A stretch of 64,000 bases of DNA from Cupriavidus malaysiensis (GCF_001854325.1 NZ_CP017755.1:868001-932000); one strand, 5' to 3'; numbered from the stretch's first letter, positions 53,646 to 61,742 are shown. The notes: generated by a model not told the origin, from the letters alone. Program-made: numbers and translations.

Positions 53646-54719
53646 TCAGAAGCGGTGCCGCAAGCCGATACCGCCACCGACCTTGCTGCCCTTGACGCCC
53701 ATGAAGGAAGGACGCGCGTAACCGCCATGGATGCGGTTGAAGTCCACCTCAGCGTAGACATCGGTGCGCTTCGACAGGTTGTAGTCAGCAACACCCGTGA
53801 CCATGATGCGGCTGCCTTCGGCGTTGCGCTGGCGATCGTAGTGTGACGCTACGGATAGTGTCAGGGCTCGAGTCGCGGATACCGCCAAGCCGCCTGTAAA
53901 GACGTCATTGCGTGTCGGGCTCACGTCAAATCGGTTGTTGAGGTAGCCAAATGTCAATTTGACGATTCCCCACTGGTAGTTGCCGCCCAGTCCCCATACC
54001 TTTCGCGCCTCGGGAGTTGTCAACGCGTTGGCCTGTTGCCAGAAGGCGCCGACGTCGACCGGACCTCTCGTGTAGCCAAGCGAGATCCCGTAACTGGAAC
54101 TGCGCTTCGTCTGGCCAGGCACTTCGCCGAAGGTATAGTGAGCGCCTGTCGACAGCGCCCCCCATTGCCCAAAGAACTTGGCCATGTTGTCTTGGCGCGG
54201 CCCCGTATAGCCGTTGATGATAGTGACGGCGTCCAGATTTGGATGTCCGTTCGGCTGAAAGCGACCTGCTGCATCGTAGGCCGTCGTAAATTGACGCCCG
54301 AACGTCAGTCTGCCTGCCCCCTCCTTACTCAGACCCACCCACGCTTGCCGCCCGAACAGGCGCCCTTGTCCGCCCGTGCCCTGCTGCCCATAGTTGGCGG
54401 TCGCCGTACCTTGTGACGATACGCCTGTCGTTGGGTCGAAGCCGCTTTCCAGATTGAAGATGGCGGACAGCCCCTCACCGAGCGCCTCGCTGCCGCGCAT
54501 GCCCCAGCGCGATCCGTTGAAATATCCGTCGCTCAGTTCTGCAAGGTGCTTGTCCCCGGCATTGTTATTGGAGTACCGGATGTTGGTATCGATGATGCCG
54601 TAAAGATTGACACCAGACGAGGCTTGGGCCTGCGCTGCCCCGCTGATGGCGACTCCCAAGGCAACTCCGGTTGCCAGGTCTTTGTACGTCCAGGTTCTAT
54701 GCGGTTGCCTGATGCGCAT
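53646..54719 (-). CDS. Gram-negative general porin (OmpC-like)
   Basis: The 357-residue outer-membrane beta-barrel has a signal peptide ending near AAQAQ, then the first strand ASSGVNLYGIIDTNIRYSNN. The family strand SRWGMRGSEALGEGLSAIFNLESGFDPTTG and the constriction-loop region FGRQAWVGLSKEGAGRLTFGRQFTTAYD follow. It ends in the terminal strand GGGIGLRHRF with final Phe. ATG 54719 has a GGAGGAG site. It probably admits organic acids for the adjacent pathway, but the substrate is not encoded in motifs that I can read. Confidence 0.93.
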   Translation of the reverse strand: MRIRQPHRTWTYKDLATGVALGVAISGAAQAQASSGVNLYGIIDTNIRYSNNNAGDKHLAELSDGYFNGSRWGMRGSEALGEGLSAIFNLESGFDPTTGVSSQGTATANYGQQGTGGQGRLFGRQAWVGLSKEGAGRLTFGRQFTTAYDAAGRFQPNGHPNLDAVTIINGYTGPRQDNMAKFFGQWGALSTGAHYTFGEVPGQTKRSSSYGISLGYTRGPVDVGAFWQQANALTTPEARKVWGLGGNYQWGIVKLTFGYLNNRFDVSPTRNDVFTGGLAVSATRALTLSVASHYDRQRNAEGSRIMVTGVADYNLSKRTDVYAEVDFNRIHGGYARPSFMGVKGSKVGGGIGLRHRF

Positions 54720-54862
54720 TCGATCTCCTCCAGATGGTTCTTGTTGATATTTCGCCGTTGTGTGCCAACTCACCAGAGTTGGCCGGCGAGCGGGAGGCAG
54801 TTTGGGTGAGGCTGCAAAGGTGCGGAATTGCGATATTTGGAGGAATTGATGCAGGCGGTGCA

Positions 54863-55063
54863 TCATTTGGGGATGAGCACACGGGCGTGGTCAGCGTGCT
54901 CCAAGCCCAGCGCGAAGCTGCACGTGCGATGGTCGATGCAGGCCGAGCCGTTGTCCGTCAGGCATTCGGTGGGCTGCGCGGTATCGAAGCGCTGCTCGAC
55001 GGCGGCCAGCATCACGTCGCACACCACGTCGCCGCTATGCCCGCCGGCCGTCGCGGCCCGCTG
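54863..55063 (-). pseudogene. IS3-family transposase (orfB) fragment
   Basis: The fragment GHSGDVVCDVMLAAVEQRFDTAQPTECLTDNGSACIDHRTCSFALGLE matches the rve core of IS3/IS2-type OrfB around its second catalytic Asp (LTDNGS). Beyond that the frame shifts: TTPVCSSPNDAPPAS in another frame corresponds to the T-P-V-x-S-P-x-S-N-G block. Both ends are missing. It is fused in frame to the integrase fragment at 55064-55291. Confidence 0.7.
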
Positions 55064-55291
55064 CTGATGCGGCGTGGGCCGGCGCAGGAACGCGCGGTGG
55101 GCAAGGGCGTCCTCGATTGCCAGCGACGACAGCGCCTTGCCGCGCTCGACGACCGCCCACAAGAGGCGGCGCTCGGCTTCCCGGCGTTATGCGCGCGCGG
55201 TTTCGGTCGATTCGTGCAAGGTCAGCCAGGCGCGCAGGGCGGCTAGCAGGGCGGCGTCGGGAAAGTCGACCGTGATCGAGAAGCTCCGCAT
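55064..55291 (-). pseudogene. Tyrosine integrase N-terminal fragment with premature stop
   Basis: The frame reads MRSFSITVDFPDAALLAALRAWLTLHESTETARA, a TAA stop (55187-55189), then in the same frame RREAERRLLWAVVERGKALSSLAIEDALAHRAFLRRPTPHQ. This is the core-binding domain of an island-type site-specific integrase, where ARAYRREAER would be expected, so a Tyr codon became TAA. The catalytic domain is replaced by an IS3 fragment. Confidence 0.7.
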
Positions 55292-55345
55292 GGGACGCAC
55301 CGCAAGTGATGAGAGGTGCGCTCGCCGACCGCGCCGCAGCCCCCC

Positions 55346-55374
55346 TTGAAATCGTCCTGCCCAATTGCTATTTT
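55346..55374 (+). promoter_or_regulatory. Candidate promoter of the hsp20 pair
   Basis: TTGAAA (55346-55351), a 17-bp spacer and TATTTT (55369-55374) form a plausible sigma-70 promoter about 125 bp before the first hsp20 gene. The -35 lies within CTTGAAA, which is also the heat-shock sigma-32 -35 element, but no sigma-32 -10 is found at the right distance. Confidence 0.5.
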
Positions 55375-55499
55375 AGTTTCGCTCAGGCAGTCGCGTCGTT
55401 GCGCGCTGCGTGTTTCTGTTTGTTTGCCAGCAGCTTGGCGGGTGGATGGGAGCGCGTAGGCCCCGTCGCCTCCTTGCTGCATCGAAGGAGGATACGACC

Positions 55500-55940
55500 A
55501 TGAGTGACCTTTTCTCGGGAGCCGACCTCTTCAGCGAACTCGACCGCATGCAAAGACAGATGGCGAGTTTGTTCGGTGGTTTCCCTTCCAGCCTTCGTAC
55601 CGGACGCTTCGGCGCCTTTCCACCCGTCAATATCGGCTCCACGGACGACTCCATCGAGATCGTCGCATTCGCACCGGGCATCAAGCAAGACAAGCTCGAG
55701 GTGTCGATCGACAAGGGCTTGTTGACCATCAGCGGCGAGCGCGAAGCGGCGTATCACGGGTGCGATCCGGAAGCACGGCTATACGCGCAAGAGCGGTTTG
55801 CCGGCGCGTTCCGACGCGTGATCGAGTTGCCGCAAGGCGCCGATCCCGACAAGGTGCAGGCGCGCTACGCCAACGGCTGCTTGTCCATCCGTGTTGGCAA
55901 GCGTGAGTCCTCAAAGCCGCGGGCAATCGCGATCCAGTAA
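55500..55940 (+). CDS. Hsp20/alpha-crystallin small heat-shock protein 1
   Basis: Small heat-shock proteins hold unfolding proteins in the cytosol. The 146-residue product starts at ATG 55500 with a strong AAGGAGGA site. The N-terminal arm (MSDLFSGADLFSELDRMQRQMASLFGGFP) is followed by the alpha-crystallin domain at about 40-135 (FPPVNIGSTDDSIEIVAFAPGIKQDKLEVSIDKGLLTISGER, FRRVIELPQGADPDKVQARYANGCLSIRVGK). It is followed 15 bp later by a second hsp20. Confidence 0.94.
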   Translation: MSDLFSGADLFSELDRMQRQMASLFGGFPSSLRTGRFGAFPPVNIGSTDDSIEIVAFAPGIKQDKLEVSIDKGLLTISGEREAAYHGCDPEARLYAQERFAGAFRRVIELPQGADPDKVQARYANGCLSIRVGKRESSKPRAIAIQ

Positions 55941-55955
55941 TGCCAGGAGACTGCC

Positions 55956-56363
55956 ATGACCGATAGTACCGAAGTCGCCAAGCGCGACCCGAACGCGCTG
56001 GCACAACGCGAGGAAGACCGGTCGACGCCGACCATGACACTGCTCCCCGCAGTCGACATCATCGAGGACCGCAGTGGCGTCACCCTCTGGGCCGATCTGC
56101 CAGGCGTGACCAAGGACAAGCTCGAGGTGCATGTCCACGACGGCAACCTCAATATCGAGGCAGAGGCGATCGTGCCGATGCCGCCCGGGCTGCGTGTGCA
56201 ACATGCAGAGATCCGTCAGCCGCACTTCGCGCGTGCGTTCTCGCTGAGTCCCGACCTCGATGCGGCGAAGATCGAGGCGAACCTGCAGGACGGGGTATTG
56301 AAGCTGACGATTCCGCGTCGCGACGAAGCTCGTCCGCGCCGCATTGAAGTCACCGTGGCGTGA
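55956..56363 (+). CDS. Hsp20/alpha-crystallin small heat-shock protein 2
   Basis: The 135-residue product has the alpha-crystallin core MTLLPAVDIIEDRSGVTLWADLPGVTKDKLEVHVHDGNLNIEAE, then FARAFSLSPDLDAAKIEANLQDGVLKLTIPRRDEARPRRIEV with an R-R-I-E-V tail. It differs clearly from copy 1, so the pair can form mixed oligomers. It is probably co-transcribed with copy 1. Confidence 0.94.
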   Translation: MTDSTEVAKRDPNALAQREEDRSTPTMTLLPAVDIIEDRSGVTLWADLPGVTKDKLEVHVHDGNLNIEAEAIVPMPPGLRVQHAEIRQPHFARAFSLSPDLDAAKIEANLQDGVLKLTIPRRDEARPRRIEVTVA

Positions 56364-56416
56364 TGTCCTTCAGCGAGGGGTGACGTTGCGGAGCTGGCGA
56401 CGGTGGCGTCCCGTTC

Positions 56417-56551
56417 ATGCGCAGTATTCCGCTGCCGGATGGCCTCGATCTGGACCATGTCGATGCCCGATTCGAACGAGGCCTGCTAACCCTGCGCCTA
56501 CCCAAGTCAGGTGCGCAGCCACCCCCCGTCAGGAGAATCGAGGTCAAGTAA
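56417..56551 (+). pseudogene. C-terminal remnant of a third Hsp20
   Basis: A 44-codon frame (MRSIPLPDGLDLDHVDARFE, RGLLTLRLPKSG..., ending RRIEVK) is the last third of an alpha-crystallin domain plus the C-terminal tail. The N-terminal two thirds are gone. It lies 53 bp after the second hsp20 on the same strand, so this was once a three-gene tandem. Confidence 0.78.
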
Positions 56552-56671
56552 GCGGCTCGGAAATTCTAGGAACCTGAAGGGAATGCCTTGCGCAATTGAC
56601 GGCGACGTATGGTCGGCTTGTCAACAGTCAGGCATCCCGGCAGATCCGTGAACGAAGCGAAGGAGGTAACG

Positions 56672-57061
56672 ATGGAATTCGATTCTGATTGGCTTACGCT
56701 GGGTAGACATCGGTTGAGGCTCAGGTGTGTACGCGGATTTCCTACCGAGAAGACACGGGCAGTGGCGGAACTGGCGAGGATCGCCATCGATAACAACCTG
56801 AGTGCGGCGGCCCGACTAGTCGAAGTCTCCGTTACTGGTCCAGGGGAAAACGCTTACACGATCACCGTTGGCACGACCTTCGCAAAGGACAGGGATGTGA
56901 CCCCGCATCTTGAGCTGGCGCTGGCCACGATGCTAGGCATTCCGGCTGACCACCTCAATATGGAGGTGGAAGTCATCAGCCAGGCGGAAGTGGATACACA
57001 TTTTGGTGTGTATGAACGATGCTTGGCAGAGAAGCTTGGCATCGTGTTGCCCATTCAGTGA
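56672..57061 (+). CDS. Unknown 129-residue protein in the heat-shock cluster
   Basis: ATG 56672 has a perfect AAGGAGGT site. I do not recognise the family. The protein is mixed alpha/beta, has no signal peptide and shows a repeated pattern of strands and helices (LVEVSVTGPGENAYTITVGTTFAKD; LELALATMLGIPADHLNMEVEVISQAEVDTHFGVYERCLAEKLG). Its position among hsp20 genes and a DnaK stub suggests a stress role, which is only inference. Confidence 0.7.
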   Translation: MEFDSDWLTLGRHRLRLRCVRGFPTEKTRAVAELARIAIDNNLSAAARLVEVSVTGPGENAYTITVGTTFAKDRDVTPHLELALATMLGIPADHLNMEVEVISQAEVDTHFGVYERCLAEKLGIVLPIQ

Positions 57062-57204
57062 GAAGCCGATGGACACGGCCAAATCCGCTTTGGCATCACC
57101 GGAGGTGGAGTACTGAAAGGGAGCGCGAGGCGTGCGGGCCGTGGTGAACGCAGCCAAGCTCACGGGGAATTTCCGAGTTGGGAAGCAATGGTCGCTTGAG
57201 CAGC

Positions 57205-57315
57205 ATGAGTCAGGTCATCGGAATCGATCCGGGTACCACGAGGCCGTCGATCGTCGCCTGGATGGACGAGGGTGAGATCCTCGCCGGTGACCGCAAGGAA
57301 CTGATGATTCGTTAG
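57205..57315 (+). pseudogene. DnaK (Hsp70) N-terminal stub
   Basis: The frame MSQVIGIDPGTTRPSIVAWMDEGEI keeps the Hsp70 phosphate-1 motif (usual form IGIDLGTTNS), then after a few residues of unrelated sequence stops at TAG 57313-57315. Only some 25 residues of DnaK are left. The stop codon lies in the first unit of a 16-bp tandem repeat. Confidence 0.7.
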
Positions 57316-57348
57316 CCTGATGATTCGTTAGCCTGATGATTCGTTAGC
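57301..57348 (+). repeat. Three perfect 16-bp tandem repeats
   Basis: The unit CTGATGATTCGTTAGC occurs three times head to tail (57301-57316, 57317-57332, 57333-57348). The repeats follow the DnaK stub and end 22 bp before the BON-domain gene. They may reflect slippage at a deletion junction or act as a regulatory array. Confidence 0.92.
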
Positions 57349-57369
57349 CAAGACGGCGAGGAAACCGAG

Positions 57370-57603
57370 ATGGAAACAGTAAAAAGACTGCTGAGTGACA
57401 GTGCGATTACCATAAAGGTAAGAGTTGAGCTGATTGCAGCGAAAGGTCTCGATTCCACTGGCATCAAAGTCAGCACCAACAATGGCGTGGTGCATCTTGG
57501 AGGCAAGGTGAAGAATGATAACGATCACCTGGCAGCACTTAAGGCGGCCGTATCGGTGACGGGGGTCGACACCGTGGAAGATGAGATGCAGGTTGGCGGG
57601 TAG
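57370..57603 (+). CDS. Small BON-domain protein
   Basis: The 77-residue protein is a single BON domain (ITIKVRVELIAAKGLDSTGIKVSTNNGVVHLGGKVKNDNDHLAALKAAVSVTGVDTVEDEM), the usual alpha-beta-alpha-beta-beta pattern with the central Gly-Gly turn. BON domains bind lipids or anionic surfaces, mostly in the envelope, but no signal peptide is visible here. It belongs to the stress cluster by position. Confidence 0.87.
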   Translation: METVKRLLSDSAITIKVRVELIAAKGLDSTGIKVSTNNGVVHLGGKVKNDNDHLAALKAAVSVTGVDTVEDEMQVGG

Positions 57604-57905
57604 CTGGCAGAACCGCGTCCGGCATCGATCCCCCCATTGTTGCAATAGGCCGAGGCAGGTGGATTTCAGCTCAGTTCGTTTTACCCTTCGAGTTTTGACT
57701 GTCGGCGATCAATTGTGGCTTGGCTCAGCGATTGGCCTCCAGCGGCCGAATCCCGGGCAGGCCGTGCCTTGTTTAACGGAACGACTGGACGAACAGAAGC
57801 AGACGCCATCCCCGTTGACGTCAACCAGCGAAGACATGAGCAAGGCGGAAGCGGCCCGGGCCGAAGCCGCCGCCGAGGAGGATGTGGCGGCCCGCATCGC
57901 TGCCA
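57604..57905. other. Intergenic, convergent BON gene / FabF-like gene
   Basis: About 300 bp. A + strand frame ends in MSKAEAARAEAAAEEDVAARIAAIKLSNA, an Ala/Glu-rich helical stretch, but it has no good start or recognised domain. I do not call it. Confidence 0.4.
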
Positions 57906-59195
57906 TCAAGCTCTCCAACGCTTGAAGACGACGCTGGCGTTCACGCCGCCGAAGCCGAAACCGTTGGCCATCGCGTGAACGATCGGCAGGTGCCGCGGCG
58001 CATCGCGCACGATGTCCAGGCCCTCGGCGAGTGCGTCCGGCTGTTCGAGGTTCAGCGTCATCGGGACGACCTGATCGCGCAAGGCCAGGGCGGTGAAGAT
58101 CGCCGCTACGCCACCGGCCGCGCCCAGCAAGTGGCCCGTCGCCGACTTGGTGGAGGTGATGGCGAGCGGGACGTCGACGCCGAACAGGTCGCGCACCGCG
58201 GCCAATTCGCCCAGGTCGCCGACCGGCGTCGAGGTCGCGTGAGCGTTGAGATGCTGCAGGTCGGACGGAGTCAGGCCGGCCTGCGTCAGCGCCGTCTGCA
58301 TCGAGCGTCGCGCGCCGCTGCCGTCTTCGGGGCCGGAGGTAATGTGAAACGCATCGGCGCTGGTGCCATATCCAATGAGTTCGACCAGGGGGGCGGCGCC
58401 GCGCGCAAGCGCGTGCTCGAGCGATTCGATCACCAGCATGCCAGCGCCTTCGCCCATCACGAAACCGTCGCGGGCCCGGTCGAAGGGTCGCGATGCGCGG
58501 GTGGGTGTGTCATTGAAGCCGGTGGACAAGGTCTTCGCTGCGGCGAAGGCGCCCAGGCTGACGCGATCGATTGCGGCCTCGGCGCCACCGCACACCGCGA
58601 TGTCGGCCTCGCCGCAGCGGATCAGCCGCGCCGCGTCACCGATGGCCTGGATGCTCGCGGCACAAGCCGTCACCGGGGCACCCATCGGCCCCTTCAGGCC
58701 GTGCCGGATCGACACGTGGCCCGCCGCAAGGTTGACGAGGAACGAGGGGATCGTGAACGGCGACAGACGCTTCGGTCCGCGCGTCTCAGTCGTCCGCACC
58801 GCGCCCGCAATCGCCGGAAATCCACCGATGCCCGACGCGATGACCGTGGCGGTGCGCCGCTGGGACGCTTCGTCGGCCGGGGCCCATTGCGCCTGCGCGA
58901 GTGCCTCTTGCGCGGCGGCGAGCGCGAAGGCGATGAAGCGGTCGATCTTGCGCTGGTCCTTGGTCGACACGAAGCGGTCGATGTCGAAGCCGCCGCACCC
59001 GTCCTCGTGCACGTCGGGCACCACACCGCCCACGCGGGCCGCGATGTCCGCCGTCATCGAATCCGGTAGCCGGCGCAAGCCCGACTGGCCGGCCAGCAGC
59101 CGCTGCCACGCCAGCTCGACTCCGCACCCCAGCGGCGAGACCATTCCCATCCCGGTGACGACGATTCGGCGGTTCGCAGTGGGCGTGATGTGCAT
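57906..59195 (-). CDS. Beta-ketoacyl-ACP synthase II (FabF-like), orphan
   Basis: The 429-residue enzyme condenses malonyl-ACP with an acyl chain. It begins NRRIVVTGMGMVSPLGCGVELAWQRLLAGQSG. The catalytic Cys is in VTACAASIQAIGDAARLI (about residue 178), and the two His are in NAHATSTPVGD and KSATGHLLGAAGG. It is not near fab genes, so it is probably an accessory copy. The divergent TetR gene and an operator-like palindrome indicate dedicated regulation. ATG 59195 fits family length. Confidence 0.93.
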   Translation of the reverse strand: MHITPTANRRIVVTGMGMVSPLGCGVELAWQRLLAGQSGLRRLPDSMTADIAARVGGVVPDVHEDGCGGFDIDRFVSTKDQRKIDRFIAFALAAAQEALAQAQWAPADEASQRRTATVIASGIGGFPAIAGAVRTTETRGPKRLSPFTIPSFLVNLAAGHVSIRHGLKGPMGAPVTACAASIQAIGDAARLIRCGEADIAVCGGAEAAIDRVSLGAFAAAKTLSTGFNDTPTRASRPFDRARDGFVMGEGAGMLVIESLEHALARGAAPLVELIGYGTSADAFHITSGPEDGSGARRSMQTALTQAGLTPSDLQHLNAHATSTPVGDLGELAAVRDLFGVDVPLAITSTKSATGHLLGAAGGVAAIFTALALRDQVVPMTLNLEQPDALAEGLDIVRDAPRHLPIVHAMANGFGFGGVNASVVFKRWRA

Positions 59196-59232
59196 GGATT
59201 CTGTCCTGGTCGATCTATTGATGATGATCGAC

Positions 59233-59254
59233 ATCATACAGTATTGAGTATGAT
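59233..59254 (+). promoter_or_regulatory. Palindromic operator candidate ATCATAC-N8-GTATGAT
   Basis: Perfect 7-bp arms at 59233-59239 and 59248-59254 lie in the 99-bp gap between the FabF-like gene and the divergent TetR gene. Wider flanks (TGATGA on the left, TCATCA on the right) extend the symmetry. This is a typical TetR-family operator position. Confidence 0.7.
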
Positions 59255-59294
59255 TGTCATCAACACGCAATGCCATGCGCACGAAAGGATCTTC

Positions 59295-59930
59295 ATGAAA
59301 GTCTCGAAAACGCAGGTGGCCGAGAACCGCCTGGCCATCCTGCAGGCCGCGGCCCGGCTATATCGCGAACGCGGTTTCACCGGCGTGGGAGTGGCCGACA
59401 TCACACGCGAGGCCGGGCTCACCCACGGCGGGCTGTACCGGCACTTCGAATCGAAGGATGCCCTGGCGGCGGAGGCCGCGGAATATGCGTTCGAGTGGAA
59501 ACTCTCCGAGCTGGAGACACCGGATGCCGATGCGAACACCGACGCCGACGGGTTCCTTCGAACCGGCGTCGCGAATTACCTGTCGGCACAGCATCGCGAC
59601 AGCGTCGGCCAGGGCTGCCCGGTGGCCGCGCTCGCGGCAGACGCGGCACGCGAAACGGGTGCGATCGCAGACGCTTTCGCCCAAGGCATCGGGCGCTACA
59701 TGACGCTATTCGCGCAGCGGAGGCCCGATGGCACCGAGGCTGCGCAGATCGAACCCGAGGACCGGGTTCGCGCAATTTCGATGCTGTCGACAATGGTGGG
59801 CGGATTGATCCTCGCCCGAGCCACCGCGCGGGGATTGCCCGCGCTATCGGACGAGATTCTCGCGACCTTGCGCGATCATCTTGCGGCCACATGGGACCTC
59901 GACAAATACAACCGCGATGGGTGCGACTAG
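59295..59930 (+). CDS. TetR/AcrR-family transcription repressor
   Basis: The 211-residue protein begins MKVSKTQVAENRLAILQAAARLYRERGFTGVGVADITREAGLTHGGLYRHFESKDALAAEA, the TetR helix-turn-helix. A ligand domain with a conserved GCPVAALAADAA segment follows; that Cys in GCPVA is typical of the group resembling NemR/AcrR-type redox or electrophile sensors. ATG 59295 has an AAAGGA site. It is divergent from the FabF-like gene. Confidence 0.93.
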   Translation: MKVSKTQVAENRLAILQAAARLYRERGFTGVGVADITREAGLTHGGLYRHFESKDALAAEAAEYAFEWKLSELETPDADANTDADGFLRTGVANYLSAQHRDSVGQGCPVAALAADAARETGAIADAFAQGIGRYMTLFAQRRPDGTEAAQIEPEDRVRAISMLSTMVGGLILARATARGLPALSDEILATLRDHLAATWDLDKYNRDGCD

Positions 59931-59951
59931 CGCTGCAGATCCCGTTCGGCG

Positions 59952-60134
59952 GTGGGCACGCCGGTCGAGCGCAAGACGCGCTTCGTGGTGTCGTGTCGCA
60001 TGGACGGCTGCACGGCCCAGGATGCCCTGGAGGGCTTCACACGGCAAATGAAGCAGCTGCGGGCCTCTGCGCGAGAGTCTGACCTGCGATCGCGGTGCCG
60101 GCGACCAGGAGATCGCCGGTCTTCTCGCCATCTG
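59952..60134 (+). pseudogene. IS30-family transposase remnant
   Basis: The fragment VGTPVERKTRFVVSCRMDGC TAQDALEGFTRQMKQLRASARES corresponds to the IS30 catalytic-core block G-T-L-V-E-R-x-T-R-F, followed after a frameshift by SLTCDRGAGDQEIAG (normally T-x-D-R-G-x-E). Only about 60 residues remain. Confidence 0.75.
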
Positions 60135-60731
60135 CTAGGCCAGGGCGCTCATGGCATTTTCGAGTTTCGCCGTCAGTGTCAACGCTGCCTCTTTATCGGC
60201 AGATGCGTCCAGGGGAGTTGAGATGGGAGCCCCGAATGTGACGCGAATCACCGGACGGCGAAATAAATGAATGAGCCGGATATGTTCCGGCCCTTCGTAA
60301 TGCGCGGGAATAATTGTCGCCTTGGCATGCAAGGCGATAGTCGCAGCGCCGCGCTTTGCTTCGATTTGATCGCGGGTGCGCGTTCCCTTGGGAAATATGA
60401 GGACGCGTTTCCCCTGTTGTACGAGCGAGATAACTTGCTTGATGGCCGCAGTGGAAGGGCGGCCACGATCGATGGGAAACCCACCTCCGTTCCGGACAAA
60501 CCAACCGATGACTGGATTGTCGAAGAGTTCCTTCTTGGCCATCTGATGCAAAGTAAACGGCAGGGCAGAATACCCGATCCATAGCGGATCTGCCCACCCG
60601 ACGTGATTGCATACCACGATTTTCCCTTCCGGGCCGTACAAGTTTTCAACGCCACTCACCGTGACCCGACCAAAACGCGACAGCACTACTTTCAGCACAC
60701 GGATAAACAAAGATGGATTAGAAACGGACAC
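60135..60731 (-). CDS. 1-acyl-glycerol-3-phosphate acyltransferase (PlsC family)
   Basis: The 198-residue protein transfers acyl chains to lysophosphatidate or related acceptors at the inner membrane. Family motifs are in order: NHVGWADPLW (block I with catalytic His and Asp), GGGFPIDRGRPST (block II), LIFPKGTRTRDQ (block III, Lys where Glu is usual) and IIPAHYEGPEHI (block IV). It starts with an amphipathic helix. Position near the orphan FabF hints at a lipid-modification role. Confidence 0.9.
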   Translation of the reverse strand: MSVSNPSLFIRVLKVVLSRFGRVTVSGVENLYGPEGKIVVCNHVGWADPLWIGYSALPFTLHQMAKKELFDNPVIGWFVRNGGGFPIDRGRPSTAAIKQVISLVQQGKRVLIFPKGTRTRDQIEAKRGAATIALHAKATIIPAHYEGPEHIRLIHLFRRPVIRVTFGAPISTPLDASADKEAALTLTAKLENAMSALA

Positions 60732-61115
60732 GCGGCAAGTCTCCTTATGCGTCTTACACCCGAATTAGGTTCGCGACAGTGATTTTGCACCATCGGAGTC
60801 TCGGGCGGAACGGGCTTGTCCGGTGGAGTCGACGCCTTGAGGCGCTGGCGGCGATCCGTGTCGCGCCGCGCCTTGCGTGTGGCCTTCCGGGCCGAGGTCA
60901 CGATCTCGTGCATCGGCCCGATCATGCGGAGCAGCGCGGATTCGTCCCCTGTTCACGCCCTTGCGGCCGTAATGTCGCCAGTGCCTGCCGCTGCTCCCGC
61001 AGGGTGACGGCCGGGGCGGCAAGGTTCGGCAGGGGATTCCCAGGCAATGCTGTCCCTGCTGTTCCAGCACCCGGATACGGCTGAGGCCGCCCGCCGCCCG
61101 CCGCCCGCCGCCCGT
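60732..61115. other. Intergenic, no supported gene
   Basis: About 380 bp of GC-rich sequence between the PlsC-like gene and the oxidoreductase. Frames on both strands are open but Arg-rich and featureless. A ccgcccgccgcc repeat occurs near 61090-61110. It may be old mobile-element debris. Confidence 0.4.
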
Positions 61116-61742
61116 TCAGCCGCGGACCCGGTGATACACGAAGCCGGCGTTCGTGCCACCGCCCCCGACCACGGCGATCTGGATATTGAGGTGTGCCATG
61201 GCCTCGAGATAGCGCGCATTGTGCAGGGCGCCGGTGATCAGCGGTGCGAACCCGGCGCTCGCCGCAAGCTCCGCCACGGTCGCGTTGGCCTGCGCGTCGT
61301 CCCCGGCGATGAACGCGGTCACGGCATGCCCGCCCCGATCGATGCGATCCGGCGTCATCACGTCGGCGAACACCGTGTTGAAGCACTTGACCAGACGGCT
61401 GCCTGGCAGCAGTCGATGGATTTCCCGTGCGGCGGAGCTGCCGGCGTCCAATGGGAGTGGCGACCAGTCGTCATTCAGCGCATTGGTCGGGTCCACCACG
61501 ATCTTGCCCGCCAGCCGCCCGGCCAGCGGTGGCAATGCCGCGGCGCAGGCTTGATAGAGCATGGCGATGATGACGAGATCGCCATGCTCCGCAGCGTCTT
61601 CGAGCGCTGCCACGCGGTAGCTCGCGCCAGGGCGGGCCCTTGCTGCATCGCGCAGCCCGACCACCACCTCATGCCCGGCAGCCACCAGCAACTCGGCCAG
61701 GTTTCCCCCGAAGCTTCCACCACCCAGGAATGCGATTTTCAC
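61116..61742 (-). CDS. F420/NADP-type oxidoreductase (NAD(P)-binding)
   Basis: The 208-residue protein begins VKIAFLGGGSFGGNLAELLVAAGHEVVVGLRD, a Rossmann motif of the NADPH-dependent F420 reductase family. It keeps GDLVIIAMLYQACAAALPPLAGRLAGKIVVDPTNAL and VKCFNTVFADVM. In this family in non-F420 bacteria the substrate is generally unknown. GTG 61742 is preferred because GTGAGG lies upstream; the upstream GTG at 61757 has no site. It is divergent from the HxlR gene, its likely regulator. Confidence 0.85.
   Translation of the reverse strand: MKIAFLGGGSFGGNLAELLVAAGHEVVVGLRDAARARPGASYRVAALEDAAEHGDLVIIAMLYQACAAALPPLAGRLAGKIVVDPTNALNDDWSPLPLDAGSSAAREIHRLLPGSRLVKCFNTVFADVMTPDRIDRGGHAVTAFIAGDDAQANATVAELAASAGFAPLITGALHNARYLEAMAHLNIQIAVVGGGGTNAGFVYHRVRG

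Noticed and set aside
55346..55374. Sigma-32 heat-shock promoter for hsp20
   Set aside because: CTTGAAA is present but no CCCCATnT-like element lies 13-15 bp downstream; the spacing fits a sigma-70 promoter better.
57301..57348. CRISPR array
   Set aside because: The 16-bp units are directly adjacent with no spacers, and no cas genes are present.
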